DNA from: an uncultured Psychroserpens sp.
GTDB lineage: Bacteria > Bacteroidota > Bacteroidia > Flavobacteriales > Flavobacteriaceae
Reading direction: 5' to 3'
NCBI RefSeq assembly: GCF_947503375.1
Contig: NZ_CANNDQ010000002.1
Span: 521,182 to 585,181 of the forward strand
DNA: 64,000 bases
Below the pieces are notes generated by a model, which had not been told where the DNA came from, did not search any database, and worked only from the letters and a program-made list of their open reading frames with translations. The position numbers and the translations under genes are program-made. Of this stretch, positions 36,184 through 44,126 are shown in pieces (position 1 is the first letter of the stretch; each line of letters starts with the position of its first letter).

Positions 36184-36687
36184 ATGAATTACGAAGAAGC
36201 TAAAATAAAATTTGTTAGTACTTGGGGAAGTTTAGGTACACTTTGGGGAATAAATAAGGCTATGGCTCAAATACAAGCGTTATTGTTCGTCTCAACCAAA
36301 CCACTATCTATGGAAGATATTATGGAACAACTCAAAATATCACGTGGCAATACAAGTATGAATTTAAGACAGTTAATGGATTGGGGAATTGTTACTAAAG
36401 AAATTATACCTGGTGAACGTAAAGAGTACTTCACTACTGAAAAGAATGTCCAAGAATTGGCAAGAACAATTGCAAAAGAGCGTAGTCGCAGAGAAATTCA
36501 ACCAGTAATCAAAGTATTAAAAGAGGTTTCGTCAATTAAAGATGATGGCACCGAAAAAACAAAAGAACTTATAAAGCAAACCAAAGCTTTATACGAATTA
36601 ACAGAAACTGCTGATGATATGATAAACAAACTCGTAAACCATAAACAAAACTGGATTACCAAATCTCTATTCAAACTTATTAAATAA
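36184..36687 (+). CDS. GbsR/MarR family transcriptional regulator
   Basis: A 167-residue winged-helix regulator. The N terminus MNYEEAKIKFVSTWGSLGTL is typical of GbsR-like proteins; the HTH follows (about 42-65, MEDIMEQLKISRGNTSMNLR) with wing PGERKEYF, and a helical C-terminal dimerisation part. I chose ATG 36184 rather than the in-frame TTG at 36151 because the latter lies inside the promoter/operator and adds non-conserved residues. It heads the operon 36184-40164, and its operator-like palindromes lie before and after it. Confidence 0.88.
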   Translation: MNYEEAKIKFVSTWGSLGTLWGINKAMAQIQALLFVSTKPLSMEDIMEQLKISRGNTSMNLRQLMDWGIVTKEIIPGERKEYFTTEKNVQELARTIAKERSRREIQPVIKVLKEVSSIKDDGTEKTKELIKQTKALYELTETADDMINKLVNHKQNWITKSLFKLIK

Positions 36688-36700
36688 AAAAATTTAAATC

Positions 36701-36726
36701 ATTCTTTCAATAATTCCTGAAAGTTT
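36701..36726. promoter_or_regulatory. Second operator-like site after the regulator gene
   Basis: This 26-base site keeps CTTTCAATAATT and TGAAAGTTT of the perfect palindrome at 36135-36160, differing at four positions. It lies 17 bases before the ATG of the first membrane protein, suggesting that the downstream genes have a separately controlled promoter. No clear TAnnTTTG box follows at the expected place. Confidence 0.6.
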
Positions 36727-36742
36727 AATAATTATGTGAATC

Positions 36743-37081
36743 ATGAAAATAATATATTATATAAATAAATTTGTATTAATAACGACTCTAGCACTTTATT
36801 TCACTCTATTCTTAGGGCTTTATGCACAAATCGTACTAGGTATTGTTCAAGTTATTAGCAGTTTTTTACTTGTGTTCATATGGGAAAAAATAAAAGCAAA
36901 CACTAAAGAGCGATTATTTATCTATTGGGCATTAATAAGTACTTATGGTACATGTTGGCTCTTTGATTGGAAAAACTTCAATCAAGACATACTAGTGATC
37001 TTCGGAATTATAATAATTCCAATATCTATAGCTATCTATTTCTTCTACATTCTTAAAACAACTAAAAATCATTTATCATGA
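36743..37081 (+). CDS. Small membrane protein, unrecognised
   Basis: A 112-residue protein made almost only of transmembrane helices (about 7-28, 30-50, 60-77 and 83-104), with a short charged loop WEKIKANTKERL between the second and third. I do not recognise a family. It sits between a GbsR-type regulator and a second small membrane protein, whose ATG overlaps its stop by four bases (ATGA), so the two are translated together and may form one membrane complex. Confidence 0.7.
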   Translation: MKIIYYINKFVLITTLALYFTLFLGLYAQIVLGIVQVISSFLLVFIWEKIKANTKERLFIYWALISTYGTCWLFDWKNFNQDILVIFGIIIIPISIAIYFFYILKTTKNHLS

Positions 37082-37509
37082 ATATTCAAATTCCAAACTG
37101 GTTAATAATTCTTGGAGGTTGTGGACAAATTTTTACAGCATTGATCTACCCTTACATCAGACACCAAGTATTTGATTGGTATAACGATGTAAAACAACTA
37201 AAACCTCTAAATCAAGAAATTGCTAAAACGTACGGCAGATACATTCAAGGTCTTAATTTTTCTTTTGGAGTAATCGCAATTCTTCTTCCTAACGATTTAA
37301 AGAATCATTCACATCTGGCAATAGCAATTACAGGTTTGATTGCTGCATATTGGGTTGGCAAAGTAGCAACTCAAATTGCTTATTACCCAATGTATGATAT
37401 TCCTAAAAAACAACTCTTCAAAATTGGTGGCTATGGCATGAACAGTCTATTTGTATTATTCGCCATAATATACTCACTACTATTTATAACTAACATCTTC
37501 AACAATTAG
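37078..37509 (+). CDS. Small membrane protein, unrecognised
   Basis: A 143-residue protein with four predicted helices (about 8-25, 55-71, 79-95, 118-140). The loop after helix 1 (YPYIRHQVFDWYNDVKQLKP) is polar with aromatic residues, and the last loop has AYYPMYDIPKKQ. No family recognised. Four-base overlap with the preceding membrane protein gene and a 13-base gap to the methyltransferase gene indicate one transcript. Confidence 0.7.
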   Translation: MNIQIPNWLIILGGCGQIFTALIYPYIRHQVFDWYNDVKQLKPLNQEIAKTYGRYIQGLNFSFGVIAILLPNDLKNHSHLAIAITGLIAAYWVGKVATQIAYYPMYDIPKKQLFKIGGYGMNSLFVLFAIIYSLLFITNIFNN

Positions 37510-37522
37510 AAACTAAGAAATT

Positions 37523-38404
37523 ATGAAATCGGTAACAGTATCACAAATAGAAAAATCAGAAACCAACACCTTAGATATCATTGATTTCTATAACGAAGCA
37601 ACAGAAGATTATGAATTTTGGAGCAATGACTTCAATATGCATTTTGGCTATTTTATTCCATTTAAAACTAATCCATTCAAAAGAGATTCTATGCTTAATC
37701 AAATGAATGCTCAAGTTGTCAAACGCCTAAATATAGGTAAAGGTAAAAACAGGCTTATCGATTTAGGCTGTGGTATGGGAGCCACAATGCGCTACGCTTT
37801 GAAACAACATAAAAACAGTATTGCTTATGGTGTTACATTATCTGATTTTCAACTCAAACAAGGCAATGAATTATTACAAGGAAAAAATGGTATTATTTTA
37901 AAAGAAAACTATAATCAAACCTCTTTTCGTTCTAATTCATTTGATTCGGCTGTAGCCATAGAAAGCTTATGTCATTCTGGTCATGATGAAAGATCAATTA
38001 AAGAAGCGTACCGAATATTAAAACCAGGAGGTCGATTCGTTATTGCTGATGCGTTTTTAAAAAAAGAAGTCAATGAACTATGCTATGGAAGTCATTATGC
38101 CTACCAAAAATTGTGTAGTCATTGGAGTTTAGCAAAGCTAGAAACACATACACGTATGAAAAAGAAACTTGAGGAATTCGGTTTTACAGACGTTAAAGTT
38201 GAAAATAAATCTCTAAGAGTTGCACCTTCGGTATTACATGTTCCATTTGCGATCTCAGGCTTTATTTTAAAAAAACTACTGCGCTTTAAATCAATTAAAC
38301 GTGAGAGTTTTCATAATTTAAAAGGCTCTTTTTATGCACTTCTGTCAGGATTGCATATGAATAGTTTTGGATATTATATGATTAGTGCTACTAAAAAGAA
38401 ATAA
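37523..38404 (+). CDS. SAM-dependent methyltransferase, UbiE/sterol-MT-like
   Basis: A 293-residue class I methyltransferase. Before the SAM domain is an aromatic pattern FNMHFGYFIPF (about 37-47) as in cyclopropane-fatty-acid and sterol/gamma-tocopherol methyltransferases, then motif I LIDLGCGMGA (78-87), AIESLCHSG and the post-motif LKPGGRFVIADAF. The C-terminal end (VPFAISGFILKKLL) is hydrophobic, hinting at a membrane lipid or isoprenoid substrate. Next to a TIGR01777 SDR gene (2-base gap). The real substrate is unknown. Confidence 0.85.
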   Translation: MKSVTVSQIEKSETNTLDIIDFYNEATEDYEFWSNDFNMHFGYFIPFKTNPFKRDSMLNQMNAQVVKRLNIGKGKNRLIDLGCGMGATMRYALKQHKNSIAYGVTLSDFQLKQGNELLQGKNGIILKENYNQTSFRSNSFDSAVAIESLCHSGHDERSIKEAYRILKPGGRFVIADAFLKKEVNELCYGSHYAYQKLCSHWSLAKLETHTRMKKKLEEFGFTDVKVENKSLRVAPSVLHVPFAISGFILKKLLRFKSIKRESFHNLKGSFYALLSGLHMNSFGYYMISATKKK

Positions 38405-38406
38405 AG

Positions 38407-39315
38407 ATGAAATTAAAAACAATAACTATAGCTGGAGGCAGTGGGTTTTTAGGACAGGTACTTGAAAATTACTTCTCAAAAAAAGGGTATACTATTTTTA
38501 CATTAACAAGGCATCCAAAACGCTCTAATGAAATATTTTGGAACGCTAAGGATTTTGATAAGTGGACTAATATACTTGAACAAACTGATGTGCTTATTAA
38601 TCTCACAGGCAAATCTGTTGACTGCAGGTATAATGAACACAACAAAAAACTTATTTACAATTCTCGAATTGATGCAACACATATACTTGGGCTAGCTATT
38701 AACCAATGTAACAGACCGCCAAAAACATGGATCAACTCCTCAACAGCAACCATCTACAAGCACTCAATGAACAAAGAAATGTCTGAGGAAAACGGAGACA
38801 TAGGAGCTGATTTTTCAATGAATATTGCTAAGTCTTGGGAAAATACTTTTTATGATATTAATAACACTAAGACAAGAAAAATAGCAATCCGAACATCTAT
38901 AGTTATGGGTAAAGATGGTGGTGCAACAGAACCTTTAAAGAATTTAGTACGATTTGGTTTAGGCGGTAAGCAAGCATCTGGACATCAAAAAGTGAGTTGG
39001 ATTCATGAATTGGATTTTGCTAGAGCAGTTGAATTTTTAATTGAAAATCAAAATTTAGACGGTAATTTTAATCTTGCTGTTCCAAAACCAACTGATAATA
39101 AAACACTAATGAAAAGTTTAAGAAAAGTGATGAAAGTACCTTTTGGTATCTCACATCCTGAATGGCTTATCAAACTAGGCGCTAAACTAATCGGAACAGA
39201 ATCAGAGTTGGTGTTAAAAAGTAGAAATGTAGTACCGAAACGTTTATTAGATAATGGCTTCTCATTTCATTTCACAGAGATACAAGAAGCATTGAGAAAT
39301 TTATTAAGAACTTAA
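38407..39315 (+). CDS. TIGR01777-type NAD(P)-binding epimerase (SDR39U1 family)
   Basis: A 302-residue extended SDR-like protein. The nucleotide-binding motif is ITIAGGSGFLGQVLENYF (about 6-23); VLINLTGKSVDCRYN and NSSTATIYKHS follow as family blocks; WIHELDFARAVEFLIEN and FNLAVPKPTDNKTLMKSLRK are typical of the second half. The family (E. coli YfcH) has no proven reaction. It starts 2 bases after the methyltransferase gene, and a sigma factor gene follows 42 bases later. Confidence 0.92.
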   Translation: MKLKTITIAGGSGFLGQVLENYFSKKGYTIFTLTRHPKRSNEIFWNAKDFDKWTNILEQTDVLINLTGKSVDCRYNEHNKKLIYNSRIDATHILGLAINQCNRPPKTWINSSTATIYKHSMNKEMSEENGDIGADFSMNIAKSWENTFYDINNTKTRKIAIRTSIVMGKDGGATEPLKNLVRFGLGGKQASGHQKVSWIHELDFARAVEFLIENQNLDGNFNLAVPKPTDNKTLMKSLRKVMKVPFGISHPEWLIKLGAKLIGTESELVLKSRNVVPKRLLDNGFSFHFTEIQEALRNLLRT

Positions 39316-39327
39316 TTATTAATTACT

Positions 39328-39352
39328 TATTTTTGAAAGAAAATTTCAAAAA
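39328..39352 (+). promoter_or_regulatory. -7 box and inverted repeat before the sigma factor gene
   Basis: TATTTTTG (39328-39335) fits the -7 consensus and overlaps an inverted repeat TTTTTGAAA/TTTCAAAAA (39330-39338 and 39344-39352). Both lie within 30 bases of the ATG at 39358. No TTG at the right spacing was seen. It may give the sigma/anti-sigma pair a promoter of its own inside the operon. Confidence 0.35.
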
Positions 39353-39357
39353 AAGAA

Positions 39358-39909
39358 ATGCCAAAACACGTTATAGATCCCAATCAATGGATTAAATTGT
39401 ATTCTGACTATCTTTTTAATTACACCATTACACGTGTAAATGATAGAGAAATTGCTAAAGATCTAGTTCAGGATACCTTTGTTGCTGGCTTAAATTCTAT
39501 GAAGAATTTTAAGGGCGAAGCAAGTGAACGTACTTGGCTTATTTCAATTCTAAAGCGTAAGATCATTGATTATTATCGTAAAATCAACTCCAACAAAGGA
39601 AAAGCCGAAGTTAGAATGACTTATTCTAGTGATGAAAATGAAGGCGATTGGTTGGAAGAACGTGTAGCAGATCCGTTTGATAAAACTGCTGAAGACACCA
39701 TAGAAAATAGTGAATTAGGGAGAGCTATAGACAACTGCTTAAGTAAATTACCTGAAAAACAAGCACAAGTTTTCGAAATGAAAACAATTTTGAATTATGA
39801 AACAGAAGCCATTTGTAATGAATTAGATATTACTGCGTCTAACCTTTGGGTAATTATCCATAGAGCAAGAACAGCTATGGCAAATTGCCTTGAAAAAAAT
39901 TGGTTTTAA
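39358..39909 (+). CDS. ECF-type sigma-70 factor
   Basis: A 183-residue alternative sigma factor. Region 2 spans about 10-85 (LFNYTITRVNDREIAKDLVQ, then DTFVAGLNSMKNFKGEASER with WLISILKRKIIDYYRK), followed by an acidic linker (SSDENEGDWLEERVADPFDK) and region 4 (about 120-178, LSKLPEKQAQVFEMKTILNY, then NELDITASNLWVIIHRARTA). It directs RNA polymerase to its own promoter class, not known here. The next gene, 3 bases on, looks like its anti-sigma factor. Its control by the GbsR-type repressor upstream is possible. Confidence 0.94.
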   Translation: MPKHVIDPNQWIKLYSDYLFNYTITRVNDREIAKDLVQDTFVAGLNSMKNFKGEASERTWLISILKRKIIDYYRKINSNKGKAEVRMTYSSDENEGDWLEERVADPFDKTAEDTIENSELGRAIDNCLSKLPEKQAQVFEMKTILNYETEAICNELDITASNLWVIIHRARTAMANCLEKNWF

Positions 39910-39912
39910 ATT

Positions 39913-40164
39913 ATGAGTAATAAAATTTTCATCCCTTGTGAAGACGCTAATCATGTTTGTGATAAAACACAATACAAAGAAGCTACATTATGGGAAAAAA
40001 TAAAACTAAATATCCATTTGATTTATTGTAATGCGTGTAGAAAATATACAAAGAACAATACTAAATTAACAAAACTGATTACTAAGAAACCTGTTACTAT
40101 GGATACTTCTACAAAAGAAAGCTTGCAATCTGCCTTCGAAAAAGAATTAGCTAAGCATCAGTAA
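39913..40164 (+). CDS. Small Cys/His protein, probable anti-sigma factor
   Basis: An 83-residue soluble protein with the zinc anti-sigma pattern HLIYCNAC (His-x3-Cys-x2-Cys, about 35-42) and further Cys at the N terminus (IPCEDANHVCD). Position directly after an ECF sigma gene (3-base gap) supports a role as its inhibitor, perhaps redox- or zinc-sensitive. No membrane helix, so it would act in the cytosol. Homologues next to gcvP are sometimes mislabelled glycine dehydrogenase. Its last 18 bases overlap the 3' end of the convergent UbiA-like gene. Confidence 0.75.
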   Translation: MSNKIFIPCEDANHVCDKTQYKEATLWEKIKLNIHLIYCNACRKYTKNNTKLTKLITKKPVTMDTSTKESLQSAFEKELAKHQ

Positions 40165-40983
40165 TAATGCTAGCCAATACAACGGAATACTTTCTACCCA
40201 AAATGAACTATAATATTTACGCTGTTCAGTTCTTGCAAACAATAAAAACAGTATGGTAATCAAAACCACGACTAAAAGACTAATAAGTGCTTTAGAACTT
40301 ACATTATGTTTAAAATATTCTAATAAAAAGAGTACAACTGATAATATCACACCAACAACTTTAGTTCTGCCAATACCAATTCTTTGCGGAATTGTTGCTA
40401 GGCGAAGACTATCATAGCTTAAATCTCTTATTTCAAAAGGCAACATCAATATGATCACTAATAAAAACCGCTGTATTACAGTTACAACAACATCATTTGA
40501 ATAGATATCATAATCATTATTTACAAGTGGTAGAACTACAGTTACACCTGCCCAAACCATAGCAATGATATAAATTTTAAGACCACTGATGCTGCGTAAT
40601 TTTTTGTGCTTATCTAAAAACACGTTTTTTGGAATTACTGGTATGGCGTACAAAAAAGTACACATTCCAAAAATGATCACACATCGTAATGCAGCTAGGC
40701 TTAGCTTAAAGAGATAATAACAAAAAACAACAAAACATATTAAAGAAAAAACTTGTATCACTCTTAACCAATTGGCCAAGCTTCTATGGTGAAATTTAGC
40801 CAACCCAAAATACTTTACAAAATTATAACCTGTTATAGATGCAAAAAAAATAAAATACAGCACATTTTCATCATAAGCTATATTAAATTGTATCAAAGTC
40901 AACCAGGATAGTGCATATACTGCCAAAGCCACATGAATACTACTGTTGATATAAAAATCAAATATGGTTCTCAATATACGCAT
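40147..40983 (-). CDS. UbiA-like membrane protein lacking the first Asp-rich motif
   Basis: A 278-residue protein with eight or nine hydrophobic helices. LPFEIRDLSYDSLRLATIPQ (about 181-200), with Asp187 and Asp191, fits the second Asp motif of UbiA prenyltransferases. At the place of the first motif (N-D-x-x-D) it reads GYNFVKYFGLAKFHH (about 52-66), without the aspartates. It could be a divergent prenyltransferase or a non-catalytic relative. Convergent overlap of 18 bases with the anti-sigma-like gene; divergent from gcvP. Confidence 0.65.
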   Translation of the reverse strand: MRILRTIFDFYINSSIHVALAVYALSWLTLIQFNIAYDENVLYFIFFASITGYNFVKYFGLAKFHHRSLANWLRVIQVFSLICFVVFCYYLFKLSLAALRCVIIFGMCTFLYAIPVIPKNVFLDKHKKLRSISGLKIYIIAMVWAGVTVVLPLVNNDYDIYSNDVVVTVIQRFLLVIILMLPFEIRDLSYDSLRLATIPQRIGIGRTKVVGVILSVVLFLLEYFKHNVSSKALISLLVVVLITILFLLFARTEQRKYYSSFWVESIPLYWLALLLMLS

Positions 40984-41069
40984 ATCACAAAAATAAGTAA
41001 ACTGTTAATAACCGTTTCAAATGGTTGAAAAGTTTCATTTTCGTTAACAATTTAAGGACATTATTTGCT

Positions 41070-41077
41070 TAATTTTG
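41070..41077 (+). promoter_or_regulatory. Possible -7 box of gcvP
   Basis: TAATTTTG fits TAnnTTTG and would place the start of transcription about 20 bases before the ATG at 41105. No TTG is found at the usual distance upstream, so support is partial. Confidence 0.4.
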
Positions 41078-41104
41078 CGAAACTAAAACACAACTTATAT
41101 TTTA

Positions 41105-43954
41105 ATGAATACAGCAGATTTTTCACTACGTCATATTGGTCCGAGAGAAGCAGACCAAAAGCTAATGTTACAAACAATTGGTGTAGATTCTATGGAGCAA
41201 TTGATTCATGAAACCATTCCAGATGGTATTCGTTTAGAATCAAGCTTAGATCTTGATGCACCTATGAGTGAGCAAGAGTATTTGCTTCATATTTATGATC
41301 TTTCGAAAAAGAACCAAGTATTTAAAACCTATATTGGTCTGGGATATCACCCAACCATTATGCCTGCTGTAATTCAAAGAAATATTCTAGAAAATCCAGG
41401 TTGGTATACTGCATATACGCCTTATCAGGCTGAAATAGCTCAAGGTCGATTAGAAGCATTATTGAATTTTCAAACGATGATCACTGATCTTACTGGAATG
41501 GAGATTGCTAACGCTTCTCTATTAGATGAAAGTACAGCTGCTGCTGAAGCCATGAGTCTATTATTTGCTGTAAGAGATCGTGATCAAAAAAAGGCTGGCA
41601 CTAATAAATTCTTTGTCTCAGAACATATTCTTCCCCAAACACTATCACTTTTACAAACTAGAGCTACACCCATTGGAATTGAATTAGTGGTTGGTAAAGA
41701 AGAAGATTTTGATTTTTCTGAAGACTACTTCGCTGCTATTTTACAATATCCAGGAAAACACGGACAGGTAACAGACATCAAGTCATTTATTGAACATGCT
41801 AATGCATCACGTATTAAAGTTGCTGTTGCTGCAGACATTATGAGCTTGGTTAAACTTGAGGCACCTGGTAAATTTGGTGCAGACGTTGTCTTAGGTACTA
41901 CACAACGCTTTGGTATACCAATGGGTTATGGTGGTCCTCATGCTGCTTATTTTGCAACTAAAGAGGCTTACAAACGTGATCTCCCTGGTCGTATTATTGG
42001 AGTTACAAAAGATGCCAATGGTAATAGAGCTTTGCGTATGGCCCTACAAACTCGAGAGCAACACATAAAACGAGATAAAGCAACTTCTAACATTTGTACT
42101 GCTCAAGTTTTATTAGCTGTAATGGCAGGAATGTACGCCGTATATCATGGTCCAAAAGGTCTTGAATTTATTGCGGATAACATACACAACAAAACTGTAG
42201 CTTTATCCAATGCATTGAAACAATTAGGATTTGAACAGAATAACTCTTCGTTTTTCGACACACTACATATTAAAGCAAATGCAAAGGCGATCAAAAAAGA
42301 AGCTGAAAGTAAGAAAATAAACTTTTACTATCCTAATGAAAATGAAGTTGTTCTATCTATAAATGAACCTACTACGATAGGAGAACTCAATAAAATTGTA
42401 TCTGTTTTTGCTAAAATCAGTAATCAAGATGCAGCAATCATCTCTGAGGTTTCAAGTGAAAATGCAATAGCTAGCGATTTAAAACGTCATACCAAGTTTT
42501 TACAAGAGCCTGTTTTTAACTCTCATCATTCTGAAACTGAGCTTATGCGCTATATCAAACTTTTAGAACGTAAAGATTTGGCGTTAAATCATTCTATGAT
42601 CTCACTTGGTTCGTGTACAATGAAGCTAAATGCTGCATCAGAAATGTTACCACTAAGCTGGTTTAAATGGGGGAAAATTCATCCATTCGCACCAATAGAT
42701 CAAGCTAAAGGATATCAAATTGTATTAAAAAAACTAGCAGATCAACTTACAGAAATAACGGGTTTTGCAGGCACTTCACTACAACCAAACTCTGGAGCTC
42801 AAGGCGAGTTTGCTGGTTTAATGGTTATTAAAGCCTACCATGAATCACGAGGAGATCGCCATAGAAATATTTGTATAATACCATCATCAGCTCATGGTAC
42901 AAATCCTGCTAGTGCGGTGATGGCAGGAATGAAAGTCATCGTAACAAAATCAACAGATGAAGGTAATATTGATGTTGATGACTTAAGAGAGAAAGCTGAA
43001 TTACATAAAGATAATCTTGCTGCTTTGATGGTAACTTACCCATCAACTCATGGTGTATATGAATCTGCAATCAAAGAAATTACTCAAATTATTCATGATA
43101 ATGGAGGACAAGTTTATATGGATGGTGCCAACATGAACGCTCAAGTAGGTCTAACAAATCCTGGTAACATTGGAGCAGATGTTTGTCACCTAAATCTACA
43201 TAAAACATTTGCCATACCACACGGAGGTGGCGGACCAGGTGTTGGTCCAATTTGTGTTGCCAAACAATTAGTACCATTTTTACCAGGAAACCCTTTAATT
43301 AAAACTGGAGGAGATCAAGCAATAACTGCAATTTCTGCAGCGCCTTTCGGTTCGTCATTGGCCTGTTTGATTTCCTATGGATATATAAAAATGTTAGGTG
43401 CTTCAGGATTGAAACGCTCTACCGAAGTGGCTATACTCAATGCTAACTACATAAAAAAACGACTTGAAGGTGCTTTCGAAACACTATATTCTGGTGAACG
43501 CGGACGTGCAGCACACGAAATGATTGTTGATTGTAGACCATTCAAAGCGCATGGTATTGAAGTTGTAGATATTGCGAAACGTTTAATGGATTATGGTTTT
43601 CATGCACCTACAGTATCTTTTCCTGTTGCTGGCACCATGATGATAGAACCTACTGAAAGTGAAAGCAAAGCTGAAATGGACCGGTTTTGTGATGCTATGA
43701 TCTCTATCAAAAACGAAATAGATCAAATATCTAAGGAAAATACTAATAACACTTTGAAAAATGCACCTCACACGCTTGATATGATTACCAGCGATGAATG
43801 GTTATTACCATATACCCGTCAGGAGGCAGCATTTCCTTTAGACTACGTTAGAGCCAATAAGTTTTGGCCAAGTGTAAGACGCGTAGATGATGCCTATGGC
43901 GATCGAAATCTTATTTGTACCTGTGCGCCTATTGAAATGTATATGGAAGCTTAA
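41105..43954 (+). CDS. gcvP: Glycine dehydrogenase (decarboxylating), P-protein
   Basis: PLP enzyme of the glycine cleavage system; decarboxylates glycine and passes the aminomethyl group to the lipoyl H-protein. The 949-residue single-chain form carries both halves: N-terminal NTADFSLRHIGPREADQKLM and YTPYQAEIAQGRLEALLNFQ, and the C-terminal half with HLNLHKTFAIPHGGGGPGVG (Lys700 holds PLP) and SAAPFGSSL. Length is typical. Other gcv genes (T, H) are not in the window. It has its own terminator 20 bases after the stop. Confidence 0.98.
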   Translation: MNTADFSLRHIGPREADQKLMLQTIGVDSMEQLIHETIPDGIRLESSLDLDAPMSEQEYLLHIYDLSKKNQVFKTYIGLGYHPTIMPAVIQRNILENPGWYTAYTPYQAEIAQGRLEALLNFQTMITDLTGMEIANASLLDESTAAAEAMSLLFAVRDRDQKKAGTNKFFVSEHILPQTLSLLQTRATPIGIELVVGKEEDFDFSEDYFAAILQYPGKHGQVTDIKSFIEHANASRIKVAVAADIMSLVKLEAPGKFGADVVLGTTQRFGIPMGYGGPHAAYFATKEAYKRDLPGRIIGVTKDANGNRALRMALQTREQHIKRDKATSNICTAQVLLAVMAGMYAVYHGPKGLEFIADNIHNKTVALSNALKQLGFEQNNSSFFDTLHIKANAKAIKKEAESKKINFYYPNENEVVLSINEPTTIGELNKIVSVFAKISNQDAAIISEVSSENAIASDLKRHTKFLQEPVFNSHHSETELMRYIKLLERKDLALNHSMISLGSCTMKLNAASEMLPLSWFKWGKIHPFAPIDQAKGYQIVLKKLADQLTEITGFAGTSLQPNSGAQGEFAGLMVIKAYHESRGDRHRNICIIPSSAHGTNPASAVMAGMKVIVTKSTDEGNIDVDDLREKAELHKDNLAALMVTYPSTHGVYESAIKEITQIIHDNGGQVYMDGANMNAQVGLTNPGNIGADVCHLNLHKTFAIPHGGGGPGVGPICVAKQLVPFLPGNPLIKTGGDQAITAISAAPFGSSLACLISYGYIKMLGASGLKRSTEVAILNANYIKKRLEGAFETLYSGERGRAAHEMIVDCRPFKAHGIEVVDIAKRLMDYGFHAPTVSFPVAGTMMIEPTESESKAEMDRFCDAMISIKNEIDQISKENTNNTLKNAPHTLDMITSDEWLLPYTRQEAAFPLDYVRANKFWPSVRRVDDAYGDRNLICTCAPIEMYMEA

Positions 43955-43973
43955 TTTTAAGAACTATAACGAC

Positions 43974-44003
43974 AAATACCCTTGGTTTTCAAGGGTATTT
44001 TTG
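43974..44003 (+). terminator. Intrinsic terminator of gcvP
   Basis: Arms AAATACCCTTG (43974-43984) and CAAGGGTATTT (43990-44000) form an 11-bp stem with a five-base loop, followed by T-rich sequence. Confidence 0.88.
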
Positions 44004-44126
44004 TAAATTATGTAATCTAAAGCCTGTTTTTTGTCAATTCATTAAAAATAAGTGATATTTTGAGAATTTTAATCAAGACAAAAATTTATTTAATTACATT
44101 AGTCAATTAATCTAAATGCGTATCAA

